From Syntrophotalea acetylenica (GTDB lineage: Bacteria; Desulfobacterota; Desulfuromonadia; Desulfuromonadales; Syntrophotaleaceae), in NCBI RefSeq assembly GCF_001888165.1, contig NZ_CP015455.1, positions 2,040,001 through 2,104,000 on the forward strand: a DNA stretch of 64,000 bases, given 5' to 3'. The notes beneath the pieces are model-generated. The model was not told the origin of the DNA. It saw only the letters and a program-made list of their open reading frames with translations, and did not search any database. Of this stretch, positions 17,461 through 25,085 are shown in pieces; the first letter of the stretch is position 1, and each line of letters begins with the position of its first letter. Made by a program: the position numbers and the translations under genes.

Positions 17461-17662
17461 CTTCACGGCATACCTCCCTGAGAGTGATGCCGTGAGGTTA
17501 GGCCGGCGCCGTGTCAGAATATGTCACACTGTCTCGGCGGAAGATTGGTGCTAATCAGATTTAAGAATAAGGGGCGGATTCCTGGATGGAGAGACCCGCC
17601 CCTCCATGAATTCAGGACGTTTTCCAGGAGTAATCGATCTTGCTCCTTTCTCTATACTCATT

Positions 17663-17730
17663 CCCCTCGAGAAGCGTCTTGTAGAGCGTCATCAGGTTGC
17701 TAAGCCGTGTCAGGGTCGCTTCTGCAAACA
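17663..17730 (-). pseudogene. Efflux outer-membrane factor (NodT-type) C-terminal scrap
   Basis: The minus-strand frame encodes 'ATLTRLSNLMTLYKTLLEG', matching the C-terminal helix of NodT/OprM-type outer membrane efflux proteins (usually ..NLVxLYKALGGGW). Only about 22 residues survive. A similar scrap lies at 19589. It sits directly behind the NHLP-like gene. Confidence 0.4.
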
Positions 17731-17744
17731 GCTGAAAAATGACG

Positions 17745-18077
17745 CTAATCAGGCTTGATTTTATATGTCGTGACCTCAAAATCCCAATCCATATCTTCAC
17801 TTTCGGTAGCAGTTACAAACGACCGCGTTTCATCCCTGAATTCACTCAGGATTTCCGTGTTAAACCATTGGTAAAAATCTGCCCGGACAAACATCGCTTC
17901 CACTGTTTCCTGGTAATTCCTGTCATCACCGGGAGAACCCGGAATGACAAAACCAAATTGGCCGAGCGCCTCAGGGGGATTGTCAAATAACATTTTTCTA
18001 AACTCCATGTCCCCTCTGGCTTTATTCTTAACCTCCGCCACAACATCATCTCGGATAAACTTTTTTTCGTCGCTCAT
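17745..18077 (-). CDS. Small acidic protein with NHLP-like leader pattern
   Basis: A 110-residue acidic protein. The first half ('VVAEVKNKARGDMEFRKMLFDNPPEALGQFGFVIPG', residues about 12-47, quoted only to show the pattern E.R..L..NP..AL...G..IP) resembles the nitrile-hydratase-like leader peptide (NHLP) used by RiPP precursors. The second half is rich in aromatic and acidic residues with no Cys. AGAGAGGTAG precedes the ATG. No RiPP maturase is visible in the window. It follows the MATE gene in the same direction with a 62-base gap and might be co-transcribed. It could equally be an orphan nitrile-hydratase-alpha-like protein. Confidence 0.6.
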   Translation of the reverse strand: MSDEKKFIRDDVVAEVKNKARGDMEFRKMLFDNPPEALGQFGFVIPGSPGDDRNYQETVEAMFVRADFYQWFNTEILSEFRDETRSFVTATESEDMDWDFEVTTYKIKPD

Positions 18078-18139
18078 AATCTACCTCTCTTGGTATTTGA
18101 TGTAATAGGGTTGATATCCCCCTCCGCCTCCATCTCCAA

Positions 18140-19564
18140 CTATTCCGCGTTGCCGACTTGAGCGAGAGTCTGGTTTGCAGGACGCTGGCTCCAGGCGCCA
18201 CCTAGCATGGCTGCTGCCGTTAGAAGGCCGTAAGCGGCTGCGGCCAGCGCGACGATCTGGAACAGGGTCGAAAGGCCTGCGCCGAACCAGATGACCACCG
18301 ACCAGCCGATGAAGGCTGCAATGATCATGCGTACGGTGCCGGCCAGGACGGGCAACAGGACACGCTTCGCCCCTTGGCTTGCAAAGTAGAGCGCCAAGCC
18401 CAATCCGATGGCCCCGTAGGCGGGTGCGACGTTCCGCAAATAGAGCGCGCCCAGCGCCAACACCTGAGGCTCATCACTGAACAGGCCAACCCAGGCATGC
18501 GGGAAGATCGCGGCAGCGAGGCCGATGAGCTCAGTCACTCCGAAGGCAAGTGCGGCGCCGATCCAGGCGATGCGGCGCGCCCGCGCCATCTGCTTGGCCC
18601 CGATATTGATGCCAACCATGGTTACGATGGCGGTACCAAGGCCGAAGATCAGCGGAATCAGCATGTAATCGAGGCGCGAGGCGATGCCGTACCCGGCAAT
18701 GGCGTCAGCGCCGAACCGGCCGACGGCGGCGGTGACGAAGGCGACCGTGAGATTGACTTGGACCGTGCCGATCACAGACAGCAGGCCGACGCCCAGGATG
18801 TCTTTAAACAGGCAGAGGCGCAGAGGAACGATCCTGAGTTTCAGGAGGCTGCATGGCGATCGAAGATACAGCATCAGCATAAGCACGGCGAATACGTAAT
18901 AGATGACAACCGCGATCCCGCCTCCGACAACTCCGAGCTGCGGAAAGGGCCCCCAGCCAAAGATTAAGGCCGGCGACAAGGGAATAAGGATGACGGCGCC
19001 GGAAAAGATCACGAGTGCCGGTGCCTTTACATCCCCGGCGCCGCGAAGGGCTGATGACAGCAAAGCAGTAATCCATATCGGAATGGAGCCTGCGAACACG
19101 GCGCCTGAATAGGTGAGTGCTGCCGTCAGCGACGGTCCCATTCCGCCCATCGCCCGATATAGGATCGGTCCACCCAGAATAACCGCTGCCATGAAGATGA
19201 AGCCGAATGCGCAGGCGAGGAGGATCGCATGCCAGATCAGGGCGTCGGCATACGCGCGGCGTTTGGCCCCTAAAGCCCGCGCAACGGCCGAGGAGACACC
19301 CCCGCCGATGCCGCCGTTCGACATCATCTGCATGAGCATGAGAACCGGAAAGACCAGGGTGACTCCGGCGAGCGCGTCGGTTCCAAGAAAGCTGACAAAA
19401 TAGGTTTCAGCCACCCCGACAAGCGTTTGGATAACGAGCACAACAATCGTAGGCAATGCAAGGCGAAGCATCGTCGTTGTGATCGGGCCGGCGAGAACGC
19501 CAGGTGGCACCCGGTACGCAGGCGATAAGACCGTTGGAGCCTCCGGACGGGACGCGTCAGTCAT
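18140..19564 (-). CDS. MATE family multidrug/Na+ efflux transporter
   Basis: A 474-residue inner-membrane protein with about twelve hydrophobic segments and two pseudo-symmetric halves, beginning 'TTTMLRLALPTIVVLVIQTLVGVAETYFVSFLG' (MATE motif, quoted in part). 'GGGVSSAVARALGAKR' lies near residue 95 and 'GIASRLDYMLIPLIFGLGTA' in the second half. MATE transporters expel cationic drugs using Na+ or H+ gradients. The start at 19564 is chosen for its GAAAGGAG site. The longer frame upstream is a fused remnant of other efflux genes, not an extension. Confidence 0.92.
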   Translation of the reverse strand: MTDASRPEAPTVLSPAYRVPPGVLAGPITTTMLRLALPTIVVLVIQTLVGVAETYFVSFLGTDALAGVTLVFPVLMLMQMMSNGGIGGGVSSAVARALGAKRRAYADALIWHAILLACAFGFIFMAAVILGGPILYRAMGGMGPSLTAALTYSGAVFAGSIPIWITALLSSALRGAGDVKAPALVIFSGAVILIPLSPALIFGWGPFPQLGVVGGGIAVVIYYVFAVLMLMLYLRSPCSLLKLRIVPLRLCLFKDILGVGLLSVIGTVQVNLTVAFVTAAVGRFGADAIAGYGIASRLDYMLIPLIFGLGTAIVTMVGINIGAKQMARARRIAWIGAALAFGVTELIGLAAAIFPHAWVGLFSDEPQVLALGALYLRNVAPAYGAIGLGLALYFASQGAKRVLLPVLAGTVRMIIAAFIGWSVVIWFGAGLSTLFQIVALAAAAYGLLTAAAMLGGAWSQRPANQTLAQVGNAE

Positions 19565-19588
19565 CGATTGCTCCTTTCTCGTCTCGCT

Positions 19589-19732
19589 CCCTCCGCCCAG
19601 AGCCTTGAAGAGGGTGACCATATTGGTTAGTCGCGTGAAATTCACGCCAATATTTTTCCTGTCGGCATGATCGCTGAGCCGTCCCAACGGAAAGCAGAAC
19701 AGCCCGGCGGTCAGGAAAAAGGCTGCATTGAT
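19589..19732 (-). pseudogene. Fused scraps of an MFS pump and a NodT-type efflux protein
   Basis: Upstream of and in frame with the MATE gene, the minus strand encodes 'FFLTAGLFCFPLGRLSDHADRKN' in part (MFS drug-transporter loop 2-3 pattern, PxGRLxDxxxRK). It joins directly to 'NFTRLTNMVTLFKALGGG', the C-terminal helix of a NodT/OprM outer-membrane factor. The two belong to different proteins of an EmrAB/NodT-like efflux operon, so a deletion has joined the start of one gene to the end of another. Confidence 0.55.
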
Positions 19733-19768
19733 GCGCCTGTGCCCATGGGGCTGATGCCCTCTGCAGTA

Positions 19769-20869
19769 TCAGCCCAAGACCGGGGCTTGCTTTAGGGCAC
19801 AGGAAACTCCCTTGCCGGACAGTGCCGGTCCGAAACAGGCGTTTTCTGATTGGCAGCCGCTCGGTTCCCGCTGGCCTGCTGACCAACGTTTGATGAGATC
19901 CGGCTCGTGGATTAAGGGCCGACACATGCTAATGTAGTCGGCTTCATTCTGCGCCAGCAGTTCTTCAGCGACATTCAGAGAACGGATGCCCCCCACCAGC
20001 ATGACCGGGACCTGCAGCCGCGCTTTGGCGAGTCTGGCCGCTTCGCGATAATAGGCCTCGCTGGCCAGAGCCGCCTTTCCGGAGCGCACCGCATGATGCC
20101 GGCTCGGCCCCCAGATGGTGCCGCCGCTGATTTCGATAGCGTCGATACCGGTTTCTTGCAGCAGCTCCGCCACCCGGAGCATGTCGCTAACCGTCAGGCC
20201 GCCTTCGATGAAGTCGTCGGAATTGATCTTGACCATGACGGCAAAATCTTCGCCCACAGCCTGCCGGATCTCCGCCAGTACCTCAAGGACCATGCGGCCG
20301 CGGTTTTCGACGCTGCCGCCATACTCATCCTCTCGGTGGTTGTAATAGGGCGAGAGGAACTGACTGAGCAGATATCCATGAGCGGCATGAATTTGCACAG
20401 CGTCGAAACCAGCCCGCTTTGCCAACGCAGCAGCCTTCCCGAAGGCGGCCACAACTCGCCGAATGTCGTTCCTGGTCATCGCCTGGCATTTTTCCCCTTC
20501 CTGATTGGCCATAGCCGAGGGGCCTATCGCCTGTCCCGGCACCACGCCGTAGACACCGCCGTGGGACAGCTGCATGGCAATGCAACCGCCTGCGGCATGA
20601 ACCGCCTGCGGCATCAGCGCCAGTTTCGGCAACAACTCTTCGCTATGCGCTCCCATCTGCCAGGGGGCTGCCTGGCCTTCGGGACTGACATAGGCATGGC
20701 CTGTAATGATTAGCCCCACTTTGCCATGGGCCAGATCTGCCATCAGCTTGTTCAGATCGGAAGTCGGCGCCCCCTGGTCGTCAGACATCCCCTCCCAGGT
20801 TGCCGAACGCACAAAACGGTTGCGCAAATCGAGATTTTTTATCATCGTTCTCTCAAACAGTCTGGTCAT
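19769..20869 (-). CDS. NADH:flavin oxidoreductase (old yellow enzyme family)
   Basis: This 366-residue TIM-barrel FMN enzyme has an N-terminal 'LRNRFVRSATWEG', 'QLSHGG' near residue 104, 'GFDAVQIHAAHGYLLSQFLSP' (active-site HAAH near 163-166) and 'NREDEYGGSVENR' type binding elements, plus C-terminal 'YISMCRPLIHEPDL'. Such enzymes reduce activated C=C bonds or nitro groups of electrophiles with NAD(P)H. AAAGGAG precedes the ATG. The TetR gene upstream and a palindrome at 21536 suggest NemR/NemA-like control by a toxic electrophile. Confidence 0.93.
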   Translation of the reverse strand: MTRLFERTMIKNLDLRNRFVRSATWEGMSDDQGAPTSDLNKLMADLAHGKVGLIITGHAYVSPEGQAAPWQMGAHSEELLPKLALMPQAVHAAGGCIAMQLSHGGVYGVVPGQAIGPSAMANQEGEKCQAMTRNDIRRVVAAFGKAAALAKRAGFDAVQIHAAHGYLLSQFLSPYYNHREDEYGGSVENRGRMVLEVLAEIRQAVGEDFAVMVKINSDDFIEGGLTVSDMLRVAELLQETGIDAIEISGGTIWGPSRHHAVRSGKAALASEAYYREAARLAKARLQVPVMLVGGIRSLNVAEELLAQNEADYISMCRPLIHEPDLIKRWSAGQREPSGCQSENACFGPALSGKGVSCALKQAPVLG

Positions 20870-20923
20870 CGCTACCGCTCCTTTAAATCCTGTATAAGTT
20901 TCAATTCATGAGATTTGCCAAGC

Positions 20924-21157
20924 TCAATTATCGACCACATGCGCGCCGAGGTGGTTTTTGATGGCCTTGTGATCCGCGCGGCCGATGCCGGTCTCTGCAA
21001 CAGCCATTTCGGCAAGCTATTGCTCGTTCGCCACGCTCGCCTTATCCATGGCCGCAGTAATCTCGTCAACCTGCTTTTGGGTGAAGGTTTTGAATACGCC
21101 CGCGGCTTTTCTGGCTTTGGCTGCCAACTGATCGATTTGTTGATTGGCACTGAACAT
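20924..21157 (-). pseudogene. AdhE-type acetaldehyde dehydrogenase N-terminal remnant
   Basis: From ATG 21157 (with GAGAGGAG upstream) the minus strand encodes about 46 residues of an acetylating aldehyde dehydrogenase/AdhE N terminus ('KQVDEITAAMDKASVANEQ'), an in-frame TAG, then 'LAEMAVAETGIGRADHKAIK' and 'NHLGAHVVDN', ending at a stop at 20924. The pattern LAxMAVxETGxGRxxxKxxKN is diagnostic for this family. It lies between the regulator's operator and the old yellow enzyme, so that promoter probably once drove an aldehyde dehydrogenase gene. Confidence 0.75.
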
Positions 21158-21230
21158 GATCGCTCTCCTCTCTGTTTGGATAATCTCGCATGTCGAGTTC
21201 CGCCTTACCGATTAAGGCGGGACCCAATTA

Positions 21231-21406
21231 GTATCCATCCGGAAACTCCGGATGGATACAGCGTAGTTTTCATATGGGAAACGAGCAATTTTTCGTTGTG
21301 GCAAGAAAATCAAGGGGTTGCGCGGAGGCGTACATCGGTACGCCGCACAAGCAAGCCTGCGGATTGACGCCGCCACGGCGGAAAAGGACCGTTTCCGGAT
21401 GAAAAC
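21231..21406 (+). repeat. 176-bp dispersed repeat, copy A
   Basis: The element opens with GTATCCATCCGG..CCGGATGGATAC, a self-complementary end hairpin, and closes with GTTTCCGGATGAAAAC. It is about 95% identical by eye to copy B (29240-29415, inverted) and clearly related to copy C (31846-32021); all three are 176 bp. A 43-codon open frame inside survives in each copy but changes freely in sequence. Copy A separates the TetR-type operator at 21536 from the AdhE remnant and old yellow enzyme. Confidence 0.9.
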
Positions 21407-21535
21407 CAATTAACATCGGGAGGTTTTCCATATTATTTCTCCTGCCAAGCTTCTCTCCCGTCTAAGGGCGACAACTGCCTTTCTCCATAGCTGTTTGCTA
21501 AGGTCGCCCACAGAAAAAAAAAGTCAATCAGATCC

Positions 21536-21549
21536 ATACCGGTCGGTAT
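21536..21549. promoter_or_regulatory. Probable TetR operator for the minus-strand oxidoreductase unit
   Basis: ATACCGGTCGGTAT: perfect arms ATACCG/CGGTAT with a 2-base centre. On the minus strand it lies inside a possible promoter (TTGCTC, 17 bases, TATGGA). A one-mismatch copy overlaps the start of the adjacent TetR gene, which strongly suggests both are sites for that repressor. Confidence 0.65.
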
Positions 21550-21570
21550 TTTTGTGAGCAAAAAAAGTGG

Positions 21571-22176
21571 TTATTCGCGACGCAACGTTTCCAGATAATC
21601 GATGAGCGCCTCGGCACTGGCCTCCAACACCGCATGGTTCTGACAGGTTTTGGCCAGGCTACGGATCCCGGCGATGGACGCGACAATAAAGGTCGCCACC
21701 TTGAACGGGTCGATAGAGCGCCTGACACTGCCACTGCCCTGCCCGCGGGCGAGGATTGCAGCTAGGGCCTGCGTCCATCGGTCATAGACAAATTCCACCC
21801 GCCGGCGAAACCCTTCGTCGATGGGCGACATTTCCAAGGCCAGATTGTTCAGAGGACAGCCGAGCAAAAGATCTTGTTCGGTCATGTCTTTGAACCGGCT
21901 GGCGATCATCCCCTGCAAGCAGTCAACGGGGTCGGCACACTGCTCTAAAGGGCTGACCCAGGTTTTCCGCCCTTCAACAGCAATCACTTCTTCCAGCACG
22001 GCGTAACCAAGGGCCTGTTTGTTAGGAAAATGATGGTATAATGCCCCCTTGGTTAATCCGGTCGTGGCCAAAATGCGGCTCAGACTGGCCGCCTGAAAAC
22101 CATGGAGGTGGATTTCCTGGGCGGCCGCCTCCAGAATTGTGTGACGCGTATGGTCTGGATCTCTTTGTTGTTTCAT
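21571..22176 (-). CDS. TetR/AcrR family transcriptional repressor
   Basis: A 201-residue protein with an N-terminal TetR helix-turn-helix ('ILEAAAQEIHLHGFQAASLSRILATTGLTKGALYHHFPNK', about residues 14-54; key pattern G..A.S...I....G.TKGALYHHF.NK) and a C-terminal ligand domain of the NemR/TetR_C type ('LLGCPLNNLALEMSPIDEGF'). The start at 22176 is chosen over an upstream in-frame codon because the repressor's likely operator overlaps it. The neighbouring old yellow enzyme and AdhE remnant suggest control by reactive aldehydes or quinones. Confidence 0.92.
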   Translation of the reverse strand: MKQQRDPDHTRHTILEAAAQEIHLHGFQAASLSRILATTGLTKGALYHHFPNKQALGYAVLEEVIAVEGRKTWVSPLEQCADPVDCLQGMIASRFKDMTEQDLLLGCPLNNLALEMSPIDEGFRRRVEFVYDRWTQALAAILARGQGSGSVRRSIDPFKVATFIVASIAGIRSLAKTCQNHAVLEASAEALIDYLETLRRE

Positions 22177-22188
22177 ACCGATCAGTAT
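22175..22188. promoter_or_regulatory. Autoregulatory operator of the TetR gene
   Basis: ATACCGATCAGTAT matches the 21536 palindrome in 12 of 14 positions and overlaps the repressor's start codon, implying autoregulation. Confidence 0.6.
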
Positions 22189-22230
22189 GCACATGATCTT
22201 GTTGTTTGTCAAGACCACAACTCATGATTG

Positions 22231-22389
22231 AATAAGAAGGCGACCGACGAGCTGATCAGGGATTTGAAGGCACCAGGTTGAAGCAAACCGGACATTGCGC
22301 GCGCCGCGGCGGCCGAGCATTAGGTATAAGCCAGGCATCGGTCTACACCATATACGCCGAGAACTGGGAAAAATCGTTTGAAAAAATAG
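22231..22389 (+). pseudogene. Decayed C-terminal copy of the serine resolvase
   Basis: The plus strand encodes 'KKATDELIRDLKAPG', stop, 'SKPDIA', a short insertion, then 'GISQASVYTIYAENWEKSF' after a one-base shift. This aligns with the last ~45 residues of the intact resolvase at 14199 (KKETIDLIRDFEAPG..SKTEIA..GISRSSVYRLYAENREKS). Its terminator is also preserved downstream. Only the DNA-binding end remains. Confidence 0.85.
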
Positions 22390-22414
22390 TGATCAATCAG
22401 CAAAAGCCGCTATA

Positions 22415-22449
22415 CAAAAGCCCCTGGTTAAGGAATCAAAGGGCTTTTG
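22415..22449 (+). terminator. Terminator behind the resolvase remnant
   Basis: CAAAAGCCC/GGGCTTTTG arms around a 17-base loop; it occupies the same position as the terminator after the intact resolvase. Confidence 0.65.
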
Positions 22450-22615
22450 CATTATGAAAGCATGAAGAACAGTCAATCACTGTCATGTTCCAAAAAGTTG
22501 TCCTACTGAAAATTTGGTATTCATTGAAGGGGGTAGTTGATAATCTTAAAATTACTCATAAATAGAAAAGACCCAGCCTGTTGCCAAGTGGTTTTTTGGC
22601 CGTGCGAAATATCAT

Positions 22616-23611
22616 TCATGTTTGTAAAGCAAGCAGAAGTGGCTCCACAGTACCCAGAAGCCTGGCCTCGATTCCCTCTGGTGATTGTGGTTCGGTCCCG
22701 AGAAGCTTTCGCAGGGAAGTCGTAACATCTACTACCTCCTCCTTCCCACCTTTTCTGGAAATCTGATAGTTTTTGATTTCCAATCTGTCACTTAATTGTC
22801 CAGCAACCTGCTTGAGTTGACTGATCACTGCCTTGATTTTGCCGTCATTTGGTGTCACTCGAAAAAGAAAACGATCAAATTTGGCGGGAGAAATAAAAAT
22901 CCATGATGCCAGAGACGAAGAATTGTTCGATAGGTAAAGTTCCACAATTGATCCAGTGGTAACTTTCCATCCTAGGGAATGTGCAGCAGATCGTGTACTC
23001 TGCCACAGTTTGGCGAAATTTTTGCGGTTGGCCAGGTTAATTTCTTCATCTGGCCCTGACATTTCACCTACAGAGGGATGCGGTGGAGTAAACCCAAGCC
23101 GCTCGAAACCGTCGCGCAACCAGTCAAGAATTACATGTGTTTCGCAGGAGAGCAGAGGGAAAAAGTCTCGCCAGAGGAAATGTTCTCGACCTTTTGGTCG
23201 AATGTACTTTGGATGATTAATCACTTCAGAACTGGGAGGCTTCCATAAAGTTCGTACGTACAACAATCCGTCAATTGGAAGATCAAGATACCGCCTGAGT
23301 TGGGCACGTGGGTCTTTTTCTGGGCCCATTGTTTCGAGAGCATCGAGCTTGTGCTCACACGCAATTTTTCTACCATCAGAAAGGGTAAGGAGCATGTCAG
23401 GGCAGCATGTTGTACCTGGAAAGCTGGCCTGGGTCTTCACTTCCTGAATCATTGGCATGGCCCTACCGCTTAATTTCGAAAAATCGCCAAGAATACACTC
23501 AGTGTAGGCCGTACGGAAAGGCCCGGAGTTCTCAATCGCGGCTGCAAGAAATTCGGTGAGGTGGTCTTCTCTTGCTGCCGTTAAAGCTCGTGTGGACCAG
23601 AACAAATTCAT
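22616..23611 (-). CDS. PD-(D/E)XK nuclease-superfamily protein
   Basis: A 331-residue soluble protein. Residues about 70-92 carry the nuclease-fold core 'CCPDMLLTLSDGRKIACEHKLDA', with the PD...(E)xK arrangement (Asp in CPD, Glu-His-Lys in ACEHK). The rest matches no family I recognise; the N terminus ('REDHLTEFLAAAIE') resembles proteins that pair this fold with defence or repair roles. AAGGAGGC precedes the ATG. It stands alone between the resolvase remnant and a repeat, in a setting typical of defence cargo, but that role is an inference. Confidence 0.7.
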   Translation of the reverse strand: MNLFWSTRALTAAREDHLTEFLAAAIENSGPFRTAYTECILGDFSKLSGRAMPMIQEVKTQASFPGTTCCPDMLLTLSDGRKIACEHKLDALETMGPEKDPRAQLRRYLDLPIDGLLYVRTLWKPPSSEVINHPKYIRPKGREHFLWRDFFPLLSCETHVILDWLRDGFERLGFTPPHPSVGEMSGPDEEINLANRKNFAKLWQSTRSAAHSLGWKVTTGSIVELYLSNNSSSLASWIFISPAKFDRFLFRVTPNDGKIKAVISQLKQVAGQLSDRLEIKNYQISRKGGKEEVVDVTTSLRKLLGTEPQSPEGIEARLLGTVEPLLLALQT

Positions 23612-23733
23612 AGTAGCCTCCTTCGTATCGATACTTCAAACTATCCTCGTATATCTATTAGCATGTATGAACAAGATTCCCATTTTCTCATGGAGGTTAT
23701 TTTCAGTTCCTTTGCAGATCCGTAGAGCAAGGG

Positions 23734-23910
23734 TTTTGAGGGTTGAGGAGGTTTGCTGCATATAGAGATCGGGGCCGGGAACAGGGATTTTTTGTTGACC
23801 GTTCTCATGAAGGGGTGATAAGTTCGCAAGCAGGGTTGCGGTCGTCGCAGGGGGCCGATTTTGGCGCCGGCTCCGCCGACCCTGAAAAGGCAATTTCTTA
23901 TCACCATCAC
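23734..23910 (+). repeat. Dispersed repeat family 2, copy 1
   Basis: The segment starts TTTTGAGGGTTGAGGA and includes TTTTTTGTTGACCG and AGGGGTGATAAGTTC. It matches 46795-46975 in the same orientation at roughly two thirds identity by eye. It contains no convincing gene. Just downstream (about 23898-24006) a short frame 'ITESIERNANHGSTV..LGYWFFSVDLP' ends in a stop and looks like the tail of a lost gene I cannot name. Confidence 0.5.
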
Positions 23911-24033
23911 CGAGAGCATCGAACGCAACGCCAACCATGGTTCAACTGTCTCGGACACCGCGGCGCTTGAGCTGGGCTACTGGTTTTTCAGTGTGGATCT
24001 GCCCTAGCGCAGAAATTGCAAAGGGAGAACCTC

Positions 24034-24807
24034 TTGCGACTCAAAGACAAAGTCGCCATCGTCACAGGCGCCAGCCAGGGCATCGGACAGGTGATCGCCA
24101 CGCGAATGGCCGAAGAAGGCGCCAAAGTGGTGCTCGTGGCCCGCTCCAAGGCCAATCTCGAGGAAACGGCCAAGCAGATCGCGGATAAGGGCGGTACCTG
24201 CCTGATCCTTCCCACGGACATCACCGCCGAGAGCGCGGTCAGCCAGATGGTGGGGGACACCCTCTCGGCCTACGGCACCATCGACATCCTCGTCAACAAC
24301 TCGGGTGTGGCTGGAGAGATGGGGCCCCTCGAAGAGATCTCCATGGATGGCTGGGAGGATTGCTTCCGGGTGAATGTGACCGGCATGTTCCTCTGCTGCA
24401 AGCACGTGGTGCCCATCATGAAGGAAAGCCGCGCGGGCCGGATCGTGAACATCAGCTCCATAACCGGCAAGCGCCCTCTCGTCCACCGTTCCCCCTACGC
24501 CGCCTCCAAGATGGCCGTCCTTGGCCTCACGCGCACCCTCGCGTTTGAGGTCGGTGAGTACGGCATCACCGTGAACACGGTCTGCCCGGGCGCGACCGAG
24601 GGCCCGCGTATCCGCAAAGTGATTGCCAACGAGGCCCAGGCTCTGGGCATCTCCCTCAAGGACGCCGAGAAGAATTTTACAGGCCCCCTCAACACCCTGG
24701 TCGAACCTGAGGATACCGCCAACATGTGCATCTACCTCTGCTCCGAGGAGGCCGCGCACATGACCGGCCAGGATATTAACGTCACGGGCGGGCTTTGTTG
24801 GTATTGA
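24034..24807 (+). CDS. Short-chain dehydrogenase/reductase
   Basis: A classical SDR of 257 residues from the TTG start: cofactor motif TGASQGIG (about residues 11-18), NNSG (about 89-92), catalytic Ser in 'NISSITG' (about 141), YxxxK as 'YAASK' (about 156-160) and a C-terminal 'MTGQDINVTGGLCWY'. It probably oxidises or reduces a hydroxy/keto substrate with NAD(P). AAGGGA sits 7 bases before the TTG, preferred to an upstream TTG at 24016 that has no site. No neighbouring pathway suggests the substrate. Confidence 0.92.
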   Translation: MRLKDKVAIVTGASQGIGQVIATRMAEEGAKVVLVARSKANLEETAKQIADKGGTCLILPTDITAESAVSQMVGDTLSAYGTIDILVNNSGVAGEMGPLEEISMDGWEDCFRVNVTGMFLCCKHVVPIMKESRAGRIVNISSITGKRPLVHRSPYAASKMAVLGLTRTLAFEVGEYGITVNTVCPGATEGPRIRKVIANEAQALGISLKDAEKNFTGPLNTLVEPEDTANMCIYLCSEEAAHMTGQDINVTGGLCWY

Positions 24808-24863
24808 GGCCCGCGTTCCTGTTCGTCTCCAGACCCCTCTGTTCCATTTCTGAGTCATCCACC

Positions 24864-24968
24864 ATGCACATGAAAAACAAGACCGCGACCTTGGCCGGTG
24901 CGAGCCGAGGCATAAGCCGCGTGATCGCCAGATTCTCGACCCCCCCCACATATGGGAGGGGCCCATAA
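24864..24968 (+). pseudogene. N-terminal scrap of a second SDR
   Basis: 'MKNKTATLAGASRGISRVIA' is the Rossmann start of an SDR (normally ALVTGASRGIG) and runs straight into non-homologous sequence and a stop about 15 codons later. It lies 57 bases after the intact SDR. Confidence 0.6.
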
Positions 24969-25085
24969 AGCTTTGTATTGAAAAATTATGTTTGCGACTT
25001 GGAAGTCTTCTTTTTTCTTTTATAAATTAGAGGTAGAGCCTTTTTGCACTATCAAACATCTGCGTTTCGAAAGGGAGAGACTGCG

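Noticed and set aside
21250-21400. 43-codon open frame inside the 176-bp repeat
   Set aside because: Open in all three copies, but the encoded residues change almost freely between copies A and C, and no ribosome site precedes it; open by chance or composition.
24004-24966. 320-codon minus-strand frame over the SDR gene
   Set aside because: Shadow of the SDR, whose catalytic motifs are on the plus strand.
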